From NCBI GenBank assembly GCA_036172665.1, contig CM069876.1, positions 3,224,001 through 3,288,000 of the forward strand: a stretch of 64,000 bases of DNA, in the 5' to 3' direction. The translations under genes were made by a program, and so were the position numbers. Below the pieces are notes generated by a model that made no database searches, was not told the origin of the DNA, and saw only the letters and a program-made list of their open reading frames with translations. Origin of the DNA: Prosopocoilus inquinatus. Lineage: Eukaryota > Arthropoda > Insecta > Coleoptera > Lucanidae. Within the stretch, counting starts at the first letter, position 1, and each line of letters begins with the position of its first letter. Positions 10,721 through 21,088 of this stretch are shown here, piece after piece.

Positions 10721-11417
10721 ATGGACCAAGAAGTAAAGATGCTTAATGAGCTGCACAAGGAGACGACAGACATCTTATTAGATGAAGACTGTACCGAAAC
10801 AGATTTAGAAACAGAAGTAGAAAAAGCTGATGATTTGGTGAGAAAATTGAAGGGACTTAAAGTAGAAGTATAGAAAGGCTGTCAAAGAATCGCTTGTCGA
10901 AGTTAGAGTTACTAGAAGAACATGTAAGCTCCCCAAAGACAGAATTTAATATATTCGTTGGCGATGTTAAAAACTGGTTACCTCTTTGGAATCAGTTTAA
11001 AAGCATTAATGATGATGAACAAATAGAAAGCGAAGATAAATTGCAATATCTCATACAGGCAACAATTCCAAAAGTCTAGAGTAAAAAAAAGGTAAAAGCT
11101 GTTAAAGTTGATTTTAAATAATGTAAACAGTGAGTTGAAACTTGGCACTTTATTTGATAAGGTGGAGTCTCAATTGCAAGCATTGATTGGATACCCTAGG
11201 AGTAACTTCTGAAAAGTGTGCAGCCCTGTTGTATCTCCTTGTTAAATCTAGTTTGCCAGAAGAAGTTCAGCGAGTCTGGCAAAGAAGTATAAATTTTAAT
11301 GCAGAAAATTCCTTGAAATGTCGACTTGACAAGCTGATGATTTTTTTGAAGAAGGAAGTCGAAAGTCAAGAAAGAATTCAATGTGAAGCAAAAAAAATAA
11401 AAAATTTGATTGATTGA
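10721..11417 (+). pseudogene. BEL/Pao gag remnant
   Basis: Frames starting with MDQEVKMLNELHKETTD at 10721 read a short acidic N-terminus to a TAG at about 10871. They continue at 10894-11079 with 'EFNIFVGDVKNWLPLWNQFK' and 'DKLQYLIQATIP', a hallmark of Pao-family gag (DUF1759-like). After another stop they resume at 11187-11417 with 'LGVTSEKCAALLYLLVKSSL' and 'RLDKLMIFLKKEVESQERI'. In intact elements this is one continuous domain that forms the particle. At least two stops or frameshifts break it, and no zinc knuckle follows. Confidence 0.75.
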
Positions 11418-11806
11418 TTTTACAACCCAAACATTTTCATGGTAAATCCGTGAAGGTAGAAGAAGTGGTATTGGTTGAAAATAACAATGTAAAACGAATT
11501 AATTGGCAATCAGCACGAGTTGAGGAAATTACGACTGGAAAGGAAGGAAAAATTCGTTTGGTTCGGTTGAAAACTGCTTCAAGTTTAATGTTGAGACCAA
11601 TTCAAAAAATTTATCCTCTGGAATTAGGCGATGCTGATGCAGTGAAAGATAGTTTTATCAAAAAACAAGAGACGGAAAAGAAAATACCTGCCACTGATGA
11701 AAATTTCGTCCTGACTACTAGGCACAGACGGAAAATGAAATTCCCAGATTTTATCACTCCACGTGACTTAGGTGGGATAATGTCAAAAATCAACGCCTGT
11801 ATGTGA
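11414..11806 (+). pseudogene. C-terminal domain of BEL/Pao integrase (DUF5641-like)
   Basis: The frame reads 'VEEVVLVENNNVKRINWQSA', 'RVEEITTGKEGKIRLVRLKT' and 'LMLRPIQKIYPLE'. This is the beta-barrel tail that follows the integrase core in BEL/Pao polyproteins. Only a few bases separate it from gag, so several kilobases of pol have been deleted. The downstream part ('HRRKMKFPDF') runs into the 3' LTR at 11781, as expected for the end of pol. Confidence 0.75.
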
Positions 11807-11994
11807 ATGTTATTCGATACTACTATGATTTGTTTTTATTAAAAAAAAAACAGTTGCACATTGCGAATAATAAATAAAAAGAATTTTTGACAAGCCTATA
11901 TTTTTTGGTCCTTCTTGTAACGTAAAAAGAAGGCAATCTTTAGTACTTTGCTGCTACGGACGAGTCTTATATCGGATAGGTGACAGATGCGTTA
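11781..11994 (+). repeat. 3' LTR of the BEL/Pao element (empty Tc1 site)
   Basis: It begins TGTCAAAAATCAACGCCTGT and ends near GACAGATGCG. It carries the uninterrupted version of the site where the 5' LTR is split (CTACTATGA at about 11818-11826). It contains an AATAAA signal suited to polyadenylation. The terminal bases and 5-bp flanking duplication are not clear; flanks ATTAA and TTAAA do not match well. Confidence 0.75.
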
Positions 11995-13282
11995 AAATTA
12001 CAAGTTTCCAGATTTGACTTTTGCCATGTTCAACCTAAAACTCCTCAAAAGATTTAGACTAACAACATGAAGTAAACTACCAGACTTGATTTTTGCCATA
12101 TAATGTTTTACTTCATTCTTATGTTTGTATTCCTATTTTCTTGCGAAGACTCATCATCGGATACTTGACGTGCTATTTTTATTTTTTTTTGGTTTGGTTA
12201 AATTCAAAGTAAATTTTAAGTAGTCGATTATTAAGATGCTGTAGATATTCAATTTTGTATGACCATGATTTATGCAGATTGAAACAAGTTCCGTCAATGA
12301 GGTCGTGAAGAACGCAAATAATTATTGGTTAAGACAGCAGTACTCGTTATTTTCTATTTACGATCAGTACCGCCGACCGAGTGGAAACCGCGCTCACAAT
12401 TGATAACCCGTAGTGTTTACAGGCAGAATATTATAATAAATATAAGGGCAGGCCTAAATCTTAATTTGGTCTGTTTGCATTGACATTTTTTGTATTTTAT
12501 GGCTTATTTTAGAGCGTGGCCGTAGCTATAGGAGGGCCGCGGGGCACGCCGATGGGGGGCACTTCCTTCCTACTGTAGGGGGCCGCTCCGGGAATTCCAA
12601 GAAGAATGCCTTGCCCAGGCGTGTCACTACTTCTTAGGCTCCAGAAGACATGTACGGAGTCTACACGTTGCATGTTGCCATTGTTACCCGAGATCTAGTA
12701 ATGGTCGCTATGCTTTGCTCTTGCTCTTGCTCACTGGAAGAATTTGTGATCTATGGTTTGGAGCCAACAATGTGATGCTATGAAAAATTATTACATCGCT
12801 GCGGATTATACAGCTCTTATTTTATTGCATAATGCGCTGGCAATTAAGACAGGAATGTTAATTGCTTTCTTATTTAATCTTTACCTTATACAAACACTTG
12901 TCTTATTGTCTTATCTGCTTAGACGTAATTAACATTAAAAAAAAATTCTCAGGAACTACATACGATAACAATGATGAGTACAATGCAAAATTATGTCATA
13001 CTAAAAGTAAAAAAATTAACAGAATAACCATTGAAAATAATAGTTATATGACACAACTAAAGGTTTTATAAAAGTTCAGTCCTTATACTTTTGTCTTCTA
13101 TGTATACTATATGATTATTACATGTAATGTAATGTAACTGGTTTAATAAAATGATTTTACGTAAATACGAAAAACTATTGTGTTTGTGTTCTTCGAGTTT
13201 TCATATAAATTCTGAGATTTTTTTTTTGATCTGTAGTGATGCCCAGCGTCTTCAGTTATAGACATGTCGTGGAGACCTCAGG
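11995..13282. other. No gene recognised; GC-rich patch
   Basis: Near 12006 and 12091 the word CCAGAYTTGAYTTTTGCCAT occurs twice in direct order. The patch at about 12522-12605 (GTGGCCGTAGCTATAGGAGG, GGGGGGCACTTCC, GGGGGCCGCTCC) is much more GC-rich than its surroundings. No open frame of note crosses it. Confidence 0.45.
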
Positions 13283-13430
13283 GGCCTTATTCTCGAATCG
13301 AGGGAACGAACTCGCAAAAGAACATGACATCAAAATGAAGAATTACGTCATATAGGATTGTATGAGAGTCTACGTCATTTTGACGTCAGGATCTCTTGCG
13401 AGTTTGATCCCTCGATTCGAGTATAAGGCT
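13283..13430. mobile_element. Hairpin MITE
   Basis: GGCCTTATTCTCGAATCGAG begins a left arm of about 60 bases that pairs with the right arm ending CTCGATTCGAGTATAAGGCT. TCAGG is found on both outer sides (13278-13282 and 13431-13435), a possible 5-bp target duplication. No coding sequence is present. The superfamily is not clear from the flank length. Confidence 0.7.
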
Positions 13431-13439
13431 TCAGGAGAG

Positions 13440-13653
13440 TAAGTGTATTTTACATGTGTAAAGTGTTACCCGACTTTGACAGTTTCAAATCTCCGCGCCA
13501 TTGAAGGGAAAACAGCAATGATTCTCTCTCTTCAACACTGAGGGGTACCTGAAGTGAAATCCGACCACTCCGAGAATTAACTCGAGTGTGATTCGAGCTC
13601 ATCATGACTCTGTGTTCACAAGGCCGATCCTCTAACCACTGGACTGTTCGGGC
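13440..13653 (-). mobile_element. tRNA-derived SINE
   Basis: On the minus strand, 13653 down to about 13575 reads like a tRNA head: CAGTCCAGTGGTTAGAGGAT (A box), a central GTGAACACAGAGTCATGATG, and AGCTCGAATCACACTCGAG (weak B box). A non-tRNA body follows down to about 13440. The B box departs from consensus and the stems are incomplete, so a functional tRNA is unlikely. It is a different family from the SINE at 4105-4333. Confidence 0.6.
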
Positions 13654-14015
13654 ATTTAAGAGATAATGTGTATTTGTTTATAATGCCTCTTTTATGTCTC
13701 ATTAAAAATATTAATTACTCATCTATGTATGTACAAAAATAAAGCCGTATTCCACGTTTTGCATGAAGAATTAAAAAAAAAGAGATCATCACTTATGGAG
13801 AATGTCACTGCAATGTTCTTGAAATACTGCGTGCCTTAAGAGGAAGACTTCTAAATTAAAATTTTTCAAAATTAAAAATTAAAACATGTAACCAAAAATT
13901 AAGATACAGTGGCAGCACAGTTCTCATTACGGATTACGGTGATGAAAATTCCTAAATCAGTGGTTACAAAGAATTACTACGAAAACACTACCCTTTCGGT
14001 ATTTCGGTACACGAA

Positions 14016-14580
14016 GAGTTGTTCCAAAATGATAAAACCGCGTCAATTTTTGCCTATACATACCGCAGATATTTGAACAACAATTTCCCGACAGTGCAGT
14101 AAATCATAATATGCACTACTGAAGTGCTGAAAATTAGCGCTGAGTAATACTTGGATCTCTACATACAGAGATTATTGGACATGACATAATTGGACCCTTT
14201 TTTCAGTGCAAATTTAAACGGAGAAATATTTATATTTAATTTTATCTATACAATAAGTTTCAAGACATATTAGATAATATTCTTCTCGCCATTTTTCGAT
14301 ATTTGCTTTTAGAGCTCTGGCATATTTTGCAGTTAATGTGACACATGTAAAATAAAAGATTCCATCCTCAAGCTCTTCAGATCGTCTGACTACCCCGTGT
14401 GAAAATTTTTGTGGGGTTATGTTAAGGAACAAGTGTACAGAATTCCCGAAAACAACGGAAAATTTGCGGTGTGCACGTGGAATAATAAATCATTTGACGC
14501 TAAAGAGTGTTCTTAATGATTTCCGTATACATTTAGAGTTATGTTTGCAAGAAGATGGGGAAATATTGAATAATTTCTAT
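14016..14580 (+). pseudogene. Mariner-superfamily transposase C-terminal fragment, interrupted
   Basis: 14016-14099 reads ELFQNDKTASIFAYTYRRYL, then NNNFPTVQ, matching the second-Asp region (family form 'LFQQDGAPAH...V..YLN..FP'). After about 300 unrelated bases, 14398-14516 reads 'KFLWGYVKEQVYRIPENN', the region after the third Asp. A shifted frame from about 14468 gives 'RGIINHLTLKSVLNDF' and 'LELCLQEDGE', the C-terminus. The block between, including the third Asp, is lost or displaced by inserted sequence. It is dead, with a TGA at about 14410 and at least one frameshift. The C-terminus recalls the element at 16540 but the sequence differs, so it is a separate family. Confidence 0.6.
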
Positions 14581-14814
14581 AAATTTTCTCCAGTTAAAAT
14601 TTTTCATTTCCTTTTAATCGTTTATGTACCACTGGCGACATAAAACATGAGACTTAACAGTGATTTAAACGTAACGTTTTTTTTTAATAGTGTAAATGAT
14701 ACTTCTAATTCAGTTTCTAGTCATTTCCATAGCAATATGATCATATCATAGTAAACCTGAAATAACCAAATCTACGTTCAACATCATTTTATTAATGTTT
14801 TAATTTACTTACAA

Positions 14815-15060
14815 AATTCTTTTGCTGTTATAGTGGTTGCAAAGGGGTTGTCGCGAAGGCAACTGATAAATGCTGTATCGTCGTCTGTAGTAGTTATTTT
14901 TGTTCTACCGGATCCAACGCTTCTTCTCAGTCTACATTCATGAAACCATCGATTTTTTTATTCAAAAACAAGTTTCTGTCAGCATTAAGTTAGTGTCTAT
15001 TAATCACCCATTTTCTGACATCCTAATCGCTCCTTAGCTCTGTTAAAGCCATTTTGTGCA
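14815..15060 (-). pseudogene. N-terminal fragment of a Tc1-like transposase
   Basis: On the minus strand a frame reads 'RWFHECRLRRSVGSGRTKIT', then 'TTDDDTAFISCLRDNPFATT', then 'ITAKEF'. This is the second half of the paired DNA-binding region of Tc1 transposases, where 'RPGSGRPR.TT..ED' links the two helix-turn-helix units. An ATG at about 15054 (MALTELRS) may be the original start but is followed by stops. After ITAKEF comes TTTTGTAAGTAAAT, a good splice donor. The catalytic domain is not found nearby. Confidence 0.5.
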
Positions 15061-15673
15061 AGACTAAAATATGATTTAAGATTTGACAATTAGCTTGCCA
15101 AATTAATTTCGTTACTGCGGCATTTTTTTATAGCGCTCGTGGTACTTAAAATGACATCAATTCTTCGACAACAGAAAGTTTAAACATAAAATTTAGCATT
15201 CATAAGGGATTTGACAATGCAGATTCTTCAGTAATCCGTATGATGCGAATATACGAATAATTGATAGATTTGGTCATTTAATCCTGTAAATAAACGGTTG
15301 ATCACACTTTAATCCGTATACATACCATTTGTCTTTGAAGATTGCAAATACATATATTAGGTATTACATAGAAAACAACTTGAAAAGGTATTGTTCTTCT
15401 ACATCTTCTCAAAACCAATTAAAACGAAACGTTTTGCATTTTAAAATATTTTAACAGGACGAAAAAGATTTTAGTATTCAATTTTCATTATTACCAGGCA
15501 CTTTGAACTGCACAAACTGTTTTCAACCTTGCATCCACATCCTACCTTACAGAAACCCAGTTAAAAATTGTATGGCCATTATTTCATGTAAAGGTGTTTC
15601 AGGACCGGGAACTTTGTTAACGGATAAAATTCTTGTTGACAAAATGTAAAGTGATTTCTTGCGAAATGCTGTT
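15061..15673. other. No gene recognised
   Basis: A/T-rich sequence between two transposase relics. No open frame, repeat or boundary was recognised. Confidence 0.4.
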
Positions 15674-16271
15674 TTAGCTTCCTTTTTTGGCACACAAAAC
15701 GTAAAAATCATTATTTACAGACACAGTAATAATACAAAATAAGTTTTTAGGATTAGTACTACGTCGATCAACATCGAGAATATAAGATACTTTGACAGTA
15801 TCTCCTACAACAGCACGTGGAATTGCTTTATTAGACAACTTAAGCATTGCATTGGCTTGTCCTTGAACACCATGGATTGGGTCAAAGTAATATCTCGAGC
15901 TACACTTTTTTTCTTTTCCTGTTTTGCTTTTTGACTTTTTATGACACGATTCACACAAACTTAAATATAACATCATGCGCTGAATTGTGATATTTTTTTG
16001 ATTTATCATGGATTTCTGTTACCATTTTATGGCGACCACCGTAGCTTAAGTCAAGATTATGAGTAATTTCAAAAATGTCCTGTAGAGCAACAAAAATATT
16101 TAATAATTTTGTTAGTATCTATAGCAATTGCAATTAGCGACGATTTTTTTTATTCTTCAATAGTGATAATGTACTGTTTCAAGCGTCGATAATCCAAATC
16201 CATTTCTCCTCTGGATTTTGTTTTAGTTCTAGAATAATTTTGTCGGAAGCTTTATAAATTTTTTCTTTCAT
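15674..16271 (-). pseudogene. Ginger/gypsy-integrase-like transposon protein remnant
   Basis: On the minus strand an ATG at 16271 opens 'MKEKIYKASDKIILELKQNP'. Shifted frames then give 'LDYRRLKQYIITIEE' and 'DIFEITHNLDLSYGGRHKMV'. The frame at 16009-15674 gives 'YLSLCESCHKKSKSKTGKEK' and then 'VVGDTVKVSYILDVDRRSTN' and 'NLFCIITVSVNNDFY'. The H..H..C..C arrangement (THN..GGRHKM...CESC) is an integrase zinc-binding domain. The tail matches a domain seen in insect 'KRAB-A/SCAN domain-like' proteins derived from Ginger or gypsy integrases. The catalytic core between them is missing and at least two frameshifts are present. The family call rests on motif memory. Confidence 0.55.
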
Positions 16272-16460
16272 TTTTCTAAATTAACTGTCACCATAAATAA
16301 AATTTTACACTATAACCACGCCTCATTGGTAAATGTCTACATTTCCCAATTTAAGAAGAGAAGAGATGGAAGTCTTAGCCGGCAAATTCGACGTTGTTTA
16401 AAACAAAGATAAGGAATTTTAGGCAATAATCAAAATCAAATTTAACAGCAACCGGTTTCG

Positions 16461-16504
16461 GCTGATTAACAGCACCATAACGTGACGTGGTGCTGTTAAT
16501 CAGC
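16461..16504. repeat. Hairpin next to AACCGGTTTCGGCT, Penelope-like end
   Basis: GCTGATTAACAGCACCA and its exact reverse complement are separated by 10 bases. Immediately upstream is CAACCGGTTTCGGCTG, wording frequent in terminal repeats of Penelope-like elements. No GIY-YIG or reverse-transcriptase coding is attached here. Read on the minus strand it is an end remnant. Confidence 0.5.
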
Positions 16505-16539
16505 TTGATAATTAAGACATTAAGAAGCATCATAAACTA

Positions 16540-17861
16540 CCGTGCCTTCAATTGAATTCCTCATTAAAGTGGGCTATGATTTCACTGTTCTTTTCTCCTA
16601 AGATTTGCAGCACTGATAGCTGTTCAATTATTTAATTAAACAAATGTCAAATTGACACTTTGTATTTTCAATTAATTCAAAATCTTAGATTACAGCAGAA
16701 AATATTTATTGTTGAAAGAATTGAAAATGGACAGTTAGTTTATTCAATTAATCAGTGTGTACAGAAGTTTCAACAGCAGTTTCCTAATTTTGCTATTACT
16801 TATGAACAGCTAGTTAAACATATCCATGCTTGTGTTCTTAAATTTCGTGAAACAGGATCACTTGGTCGCAAAACAGGGAGCGGAGCAGCTAAGAAAACGA
16901 CTGCAGCCTGCACTGAAGATGTTCGGGATCGAATGGAACACTCTCCCAAGAAATCTATTGCGAAACTTCAACGAACGAAAAGTTCAGCTATCAGGGGGAA
17001 CGTGTCACACTATTCCTAAAAAGGACTTAAAGCTTTATCCATATAAGATTCAAGCAGTCCACGAACTAAGGCCAGTAGATTTTCATAGAAGAACAGAATA
17101 TTTTCAGTGGTTTCTTGATAACTTAAACAACGACGACATTCTTGACAAGTGTTTCTTTTCCGATGAGGCCTGGTTTCATCTCTCAGGGTATTTAAATAAA
17201 CAGAATATGGGAATATGATCAGCAGAAAATCCCCATGAATTTGTGGAAACTCCACATCCATTAAAAATTGGTGTTTGGCTAGCAGTGTCAAGAAGGCGTA
17301 TCATCGGACCAATATTTTTTAACGACTCAGTAACTGCTGAAAGATACCGAAATGAGTTATTAGAACCTTTCATTAATCAACTACATGATGATGAACTTAC
17401 AGAAGGTCTTTTTCAGCAAGACAATGCTACTGCCCATACAGCTCATCAAACAATGACATTCCTGCAGCAGATTTTCGATAATCGGATTGTGAATTTTCCT
17501 GCAAGGTCTTCGGATCTCACAATTATGGATTACTTGATTTATCCGCACATGAAAAACACAGTTTCTAGAACTACGCGTCACACAATCGAAGAACTTCGTG
17601 CGGGCATTACAGATGTGTGTGCTAACATAACCCCCGAACACTTAGCAAACGGGTTTGAAAACATGAAACGCAGAGTACGCTTAAGTATTCAAGCTGAAGG
17701 AGAGCACTTTAAGCATCTACTTTAAACTTTAATGTTGTGTTTTTATTTGATGTTATGATCAGTACTGACAGTTAACAACAACTGTTTTCTCTAGAATTGT
17801 GTCGCCAACTTCATAAAAAAATCACAGTTTACTTTAATGAGGAATTCAATTGAAAGCACGG
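16540..17861 (+). mobile_element. Mariner-superfamily element, copy 1 of 3
   Basis: The inverted ends are CCGTGCCTTCAATTGAATTC followed by CTCATTAAAGT, and on the right TTAATGAGGAATTCAATTGA followed by AAGCACGG. TA precedes the left end (16538-16539). The right flank is TG, probably a mutated TA. The same ends and interior recur at 27542-28884 and 40730-42065. Confidence 0.88.
16684..17725 (+). pseudogene. Mariner-superfamily transposase, copy 1, broken
   Basis: The order matches copy 2: an N-terminal DUF4817-like helix-turn-helix ('QLVYSINQCVQKFQQQFPNF'), 'LKFRETGSLGRKTGSG', then the DDE/D core. The core motifs are FFSDEAWFHLSGYLNKQN (first Asp), LFQQDNATAHTAHQTM (second Asp, intact here) and 'PARSSDLTIMDY' (third Asp, about 35 residues after the second). 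The start codon is ATC instead of ATG, six residues around 'SYFQTG' are deleted, and a frameshift lies in the 'KLSQEVQLS' region. A TGA replaces the Trp codon before SAENPHE near 17218. The second half (17243-17725) is one clean frame to the natural stop. Confidence 0.85.
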
Positions 17862-18246
17862 TGCTTTCTTCTCTATTTTATGTCTGCCCTTGATTTACCA
17901 ATGCTTCGTAACGGACCAACGTTATTTGATTGTCACAAGTATTTGTCAAAAAATGTACCGAAGGTGGTTTTAGAAAACTAAAATAACGCAAAAATATCCT
18001 CAGAAATCATTTCACTTTTATTTGCACCTGATGGTACATCAAATACTTCCAACTAACGCTTCTCAGTCTCGATTGGCTGCTTTATTAAAAAAAAATACCA
18101 AAAGAGAAACTCATGAACGTAGTATTCCTGAAATCCTGTCAATAATGATTAATTTTAAAGTTTGCTGCAATGCAAGTTCGATTGCACTGGGATCTCCGAA
18201 CACGCTTTTTGTAGCTAGTTTGGTCTTCATTGATTGGAACGGAACC
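17862..18246. other. No gene recognised
   Basis: An 85-codon frame at 18022-18279 has no motif and overlaps the hairpin at 18247. No other structure was seen. Confidence 0.4.
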
Positions 18247-18308
18247 CAAGTAACCAAAATGCTTTATAAACATTTATAAAAGTTTAATACAGCATTCGTG
18301 GTTACTTG
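18247..18308. repeat. Short hairpin repeat
   Basis: CAAGTAACCAAAATGCTTTA followed by TAAAC pairs with GTTTAATACAGCATTCGTGG followed by TTACTTG. The arms are about 26 bases with a few mismatches. It is likely a small MITE remnant. Confidence 0.55.
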
Positions 18309-18610
18309 AGAAGAGTAGCTCGAGAGTTCCATTGCAATTTAATAATAACAAAAATAAATTACTTTATTGTTCACAAATACAATAAATATAGGAGAAAAGA
18401 ACAATAATTGATAATAATAATGAAGCGTTTATTCAAGCAGGAGTTTTTCTTCTTTTACACGTAACCTTGACGAAATAATTTTTTTTTTTTGAAAGAATGC
18501 CTGCATTACTAACTTAAAAGCTACATGGAAAAGGAAAAATGAAAAAAAAATGATAAAAAATTCGCCGACCAATATGCACAACGCCTAGGTTTATCAGAAA
18601 TAGCGTGACG

Positions 18611-18844
18611 GAATTTTGACCTAAACTGTGCGAGTATAGCAAATAACAACGATGTTATCACAACAAAGCTACAATTAACATAATTTTGAAGTTTTCTGGA
18701 AGTCCGTTTAACTGTGGTGTTATCCTCGAGCATTCTCTATACAGCTATTTCGATAGGATTGGTGCCTTGGGGCATCATCAGCAGAAGAGTAGTCCAAGAA
18801 TTCTATTATTAATAACTATTTTCGCGCAGTTTAGTTCAAAATTC
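18611..18844. repeat. Inverted repeat enclosing a CCTCGAG-type repeat core
   Basis: GAATTTTGACCTAAACTGTG followed by CGAGTATAG pairs with CTATTTTCGCGCAGTTTAGT followed by TCAAAATTC (29 bases, about five mismatches). Between the arms lies CCTCGAGCATTCTCTATACA and CTTGGGGCATCATCAGC, related to the repeat at 7185-7335. This copy therefore suggests a defined unit of about 235 bp with inverted ends. Confidence 0.5.
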
Positions 18845-19011
18845 TGGCAAGGTGATGTTGCAAACTAAATCAACAAATTAATTCCTGTGCATTCAATGGA
18901 CTGATTGCATACCAATCCACTCTTATGCGTCTCTTTGGTCACTTTGGTTTGGATCGAAGTCGAAGCATTAAGTGTGGGCAGTTAACTTTTCAGAAACTTT
19001 AATTTTTAGCT

Positions 19012-19105
19012 CAACGTTTCCCAAACATTTAGGTTTCACGAAACCCTTTTGAGCCGTGCTTTGATTCACCCCAGGGGGGCACACCTCACAGTTTGGGAAA
19101 CGCTG
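19012..19105. mobile_element. Very short hAT-type MITE
   Basis: A 94-bp segment begins CAACGTTTCCCAAAC and ends GTTTGGGAAACGCTG. CAGNGTTTCCCAAA is a familiar hAT terminal sequence. The 8-bp flanks are TTTTAGCT (19004-19011) and TTCTAGCT (19106-19113), seven of eight identical, as expected for hAT target duplications. Confidence 0.72.
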
Positions 19106-20850
19106 TTCTAGCTCGACTAAAGATCGGTTTTATAATGTCAAGATGACTGAAGGTCGAGTTCAAACTTTTGTTACTTTTGGAATCGAATTGGTCCTTCGCT
19201 GATCTAGACATTATAAAACGAATATAAAACTGCTTGCACGATTAAAAAATATAGTGTTTCCTTTCATTTTCTTAAACCAAAAGAAGATTTTTCTTTGCGG
19301 ATTTCTTGTTCTTTTTCTGTATGTGTTAAAAAGAAATTAAGGGGATGCTACATTTTTTTTTTAATTTTTGTATTTTTGTACAAAAGTAGATTTAACATTT
19401 TAAAACGTAAATTCATGAGATCACCTGAAAATAATTTGCTAAATGCATGTTTCACTGGTTTATTTCATCTCCATTTATTTTTACGTTAATATCTAATCTC
19501 AATAACTGAAACAATTTGTATAATCTACGATTAAGCCAATCTGGAGTGTTAGATACATTCCACGTGCAAGAAATCTGGCGACAGTTAATCTTGTTCAACA
19601 GATAAGGGTGTGGATTCCTATATTTAAAAACAAGCGATAAAGCCAAAACTCCTGATGTATTAGTTAATAAAAAAAAAATAGGCGATAATTCCTTAAATTG
19701 GAAAGCAAACAAACGCGCAAAAGAGCTTTTAATTATCACCGTCGTCCATCGCAGAACTAAGCAAACATAAGCAACTTTACAGTAGGAGGTTTTTATTTGT
19801 TAGAATTTAGCGATACCCATGTACTATTTTGTTATGTAATTACGGCAATTAGAGTTCATTTTTCGGCATTTTGTCTTTTAAGAAATTCACCGGCACACAT
19901 CCACCACCTTGAGTGCATTAATCATTTTATAAAACGAACGCAAAGTGATCGAGATAGACGCAGGATAATGCTTGGCCGATGACAGAAACAGTCTCAGAGA
20001 TGAAAGTTTCGAGATAAAGCGTTCAATTAGTTTCAGAGTTGTTCTTAATTCATCAATTTTAACAATTCACCGCGTACCATCATCGTACAACGCCTTTCCA
20101 AACTTTCTACTGCACACGTGCTTTCGGTGAAGATATTTCTCTGTCATGGGTCGTTTAAAATGTTGTCGATACTTGTCAGGTATAGCTTGCATAATTTTTA
20201 ATGCTGAAATTAAACACTTTGGACTTTTGTAATAAAAATGTTCGTTACGTAATATCATCTGAGACAGTCGAATTTGGGAGTGATCCATTACATCAAGTTG
20301 TAATACTATTGTACTACATTGGAAAGAAGAAACTAAAAATAAAAATTTGACACTTGATGTTGTTCGCTCGCTCCTGTATAAACAATGATAAAAAAATCGG
20401 TTCAGCTTCATTAAAAATGAATGTAGAAGAGCCAATCTGTCAGATAGGATGAACCGTGTGATTGGATTTAAAGGGCGAGAGGTCTATCCGGGGGTGAGCT
20501 AGGATTACAAAAAATACCGCTGGGACGCCAATACCGTCCGCATGTCAGCATGTCCAGCCGACGAGCGACGAAACAATTACTTATTGTCAGTTGCTCAGGC
20601 GATAATAACTTATCATTCTGACAATTCGTGAATTGAAAAAATTGCCGCTTGTCTACGAAATAAACTCAATACCAAACATTTCCTTTAGGCCTATTCGTTT
20701 TATTTGATGCTGTGGTCGACGCAAACACGTCAATAAACTTCCTTGTATACAAAACAAAATTAATAATGTTGAATAATAATGATAATAATTTGACCCTGTT
20801 ATATCTGTTTCTATGTATATTGAAAATATTTACACTACATGCAATATTAA
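19106..20850. other. No gene recognised; two unassigned minus-strand frames
   Basis: Minus-strand frames at 19452-19739 (95 codons, hydrophobic start) and 20067-20435 (122 codons, with 'RNEHFYYKSPKCLISALKIM' and 'DKYRQHFKRPMTEKYLHRKH') show no motif I recognise. A 122-codon frame is near the length expected once by chance in a window this A/T-rich. No splice structure ties them together. Confidence 0.35.
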
Positions 20851-21088
20851 TAGCCGTTGGCACCATGTCTAGTTAAAAATTAAACCAGGTTTAATAGTAA
20901 ACCCAGTTTGTACTGCAGCTTAAACCGTAGTTAAAAACTCGCTAAACCAACTCAATTTAATCCGCCGTCCGTGATGGTTTAACGTTGAGTTGGTTTAGCG
21001 AGTTTTTAACTACGGTTTAAGCCGCAGTGCAAACTGGTTTACTGTTAAACCTGGTTTATTTTTTAACTAGACATGGTGCAAACGGCCA
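20851..21088. mobile_element. Long-palindrome MITE with TAA flanks (PIF/Harbinger-like)
   Basis: A 238-bp near-perfect palindrome has arms of about 115 bases. The left end is TAGCCGTTGGCACCATGTCT and the right end reads, inverted, TGGCCGTTTGCACCATGTCT. TAA lies on both sides (20848-20850 and 21089-21091). Inside are repeated TTAAACC words. Three-base TWA flanks and GG/TG-type ends fit PIF/Harbinger derivatives. It contains no gene. Confidence 0.78.

Larger units (their letters stand above)
8958..11994 (+). mobile_element. Internally deleted BEL/Pao LTR retrotransposon
   Basis: Two direct repeats of about 214 bases (8958-10598 minus a nested transposon, and 11781-11994) flank an internal region with BEL/Pao-type gag and integrase-tail sequences. 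The leader after the 5' LTR has GGCGACTAGAGAGCC (about 10611-10625), which resembles BEL/Pao primer-binding leaders. Protease, reverse transcriptase, RNase H and the integrase core are missing, because gag runs almost directly into the C-terminal domain. The copy is non-autonomous. The LTRs differ at many positions, so the insertion is not recent. Confidence 0.8.

Noticed and set aside
20067..20435. 122-codon minus-strand gene
   Set aside because: No motif, no splice context and no neighbour supports it; about one such frame is expected by chance in a window this A/T-rich.
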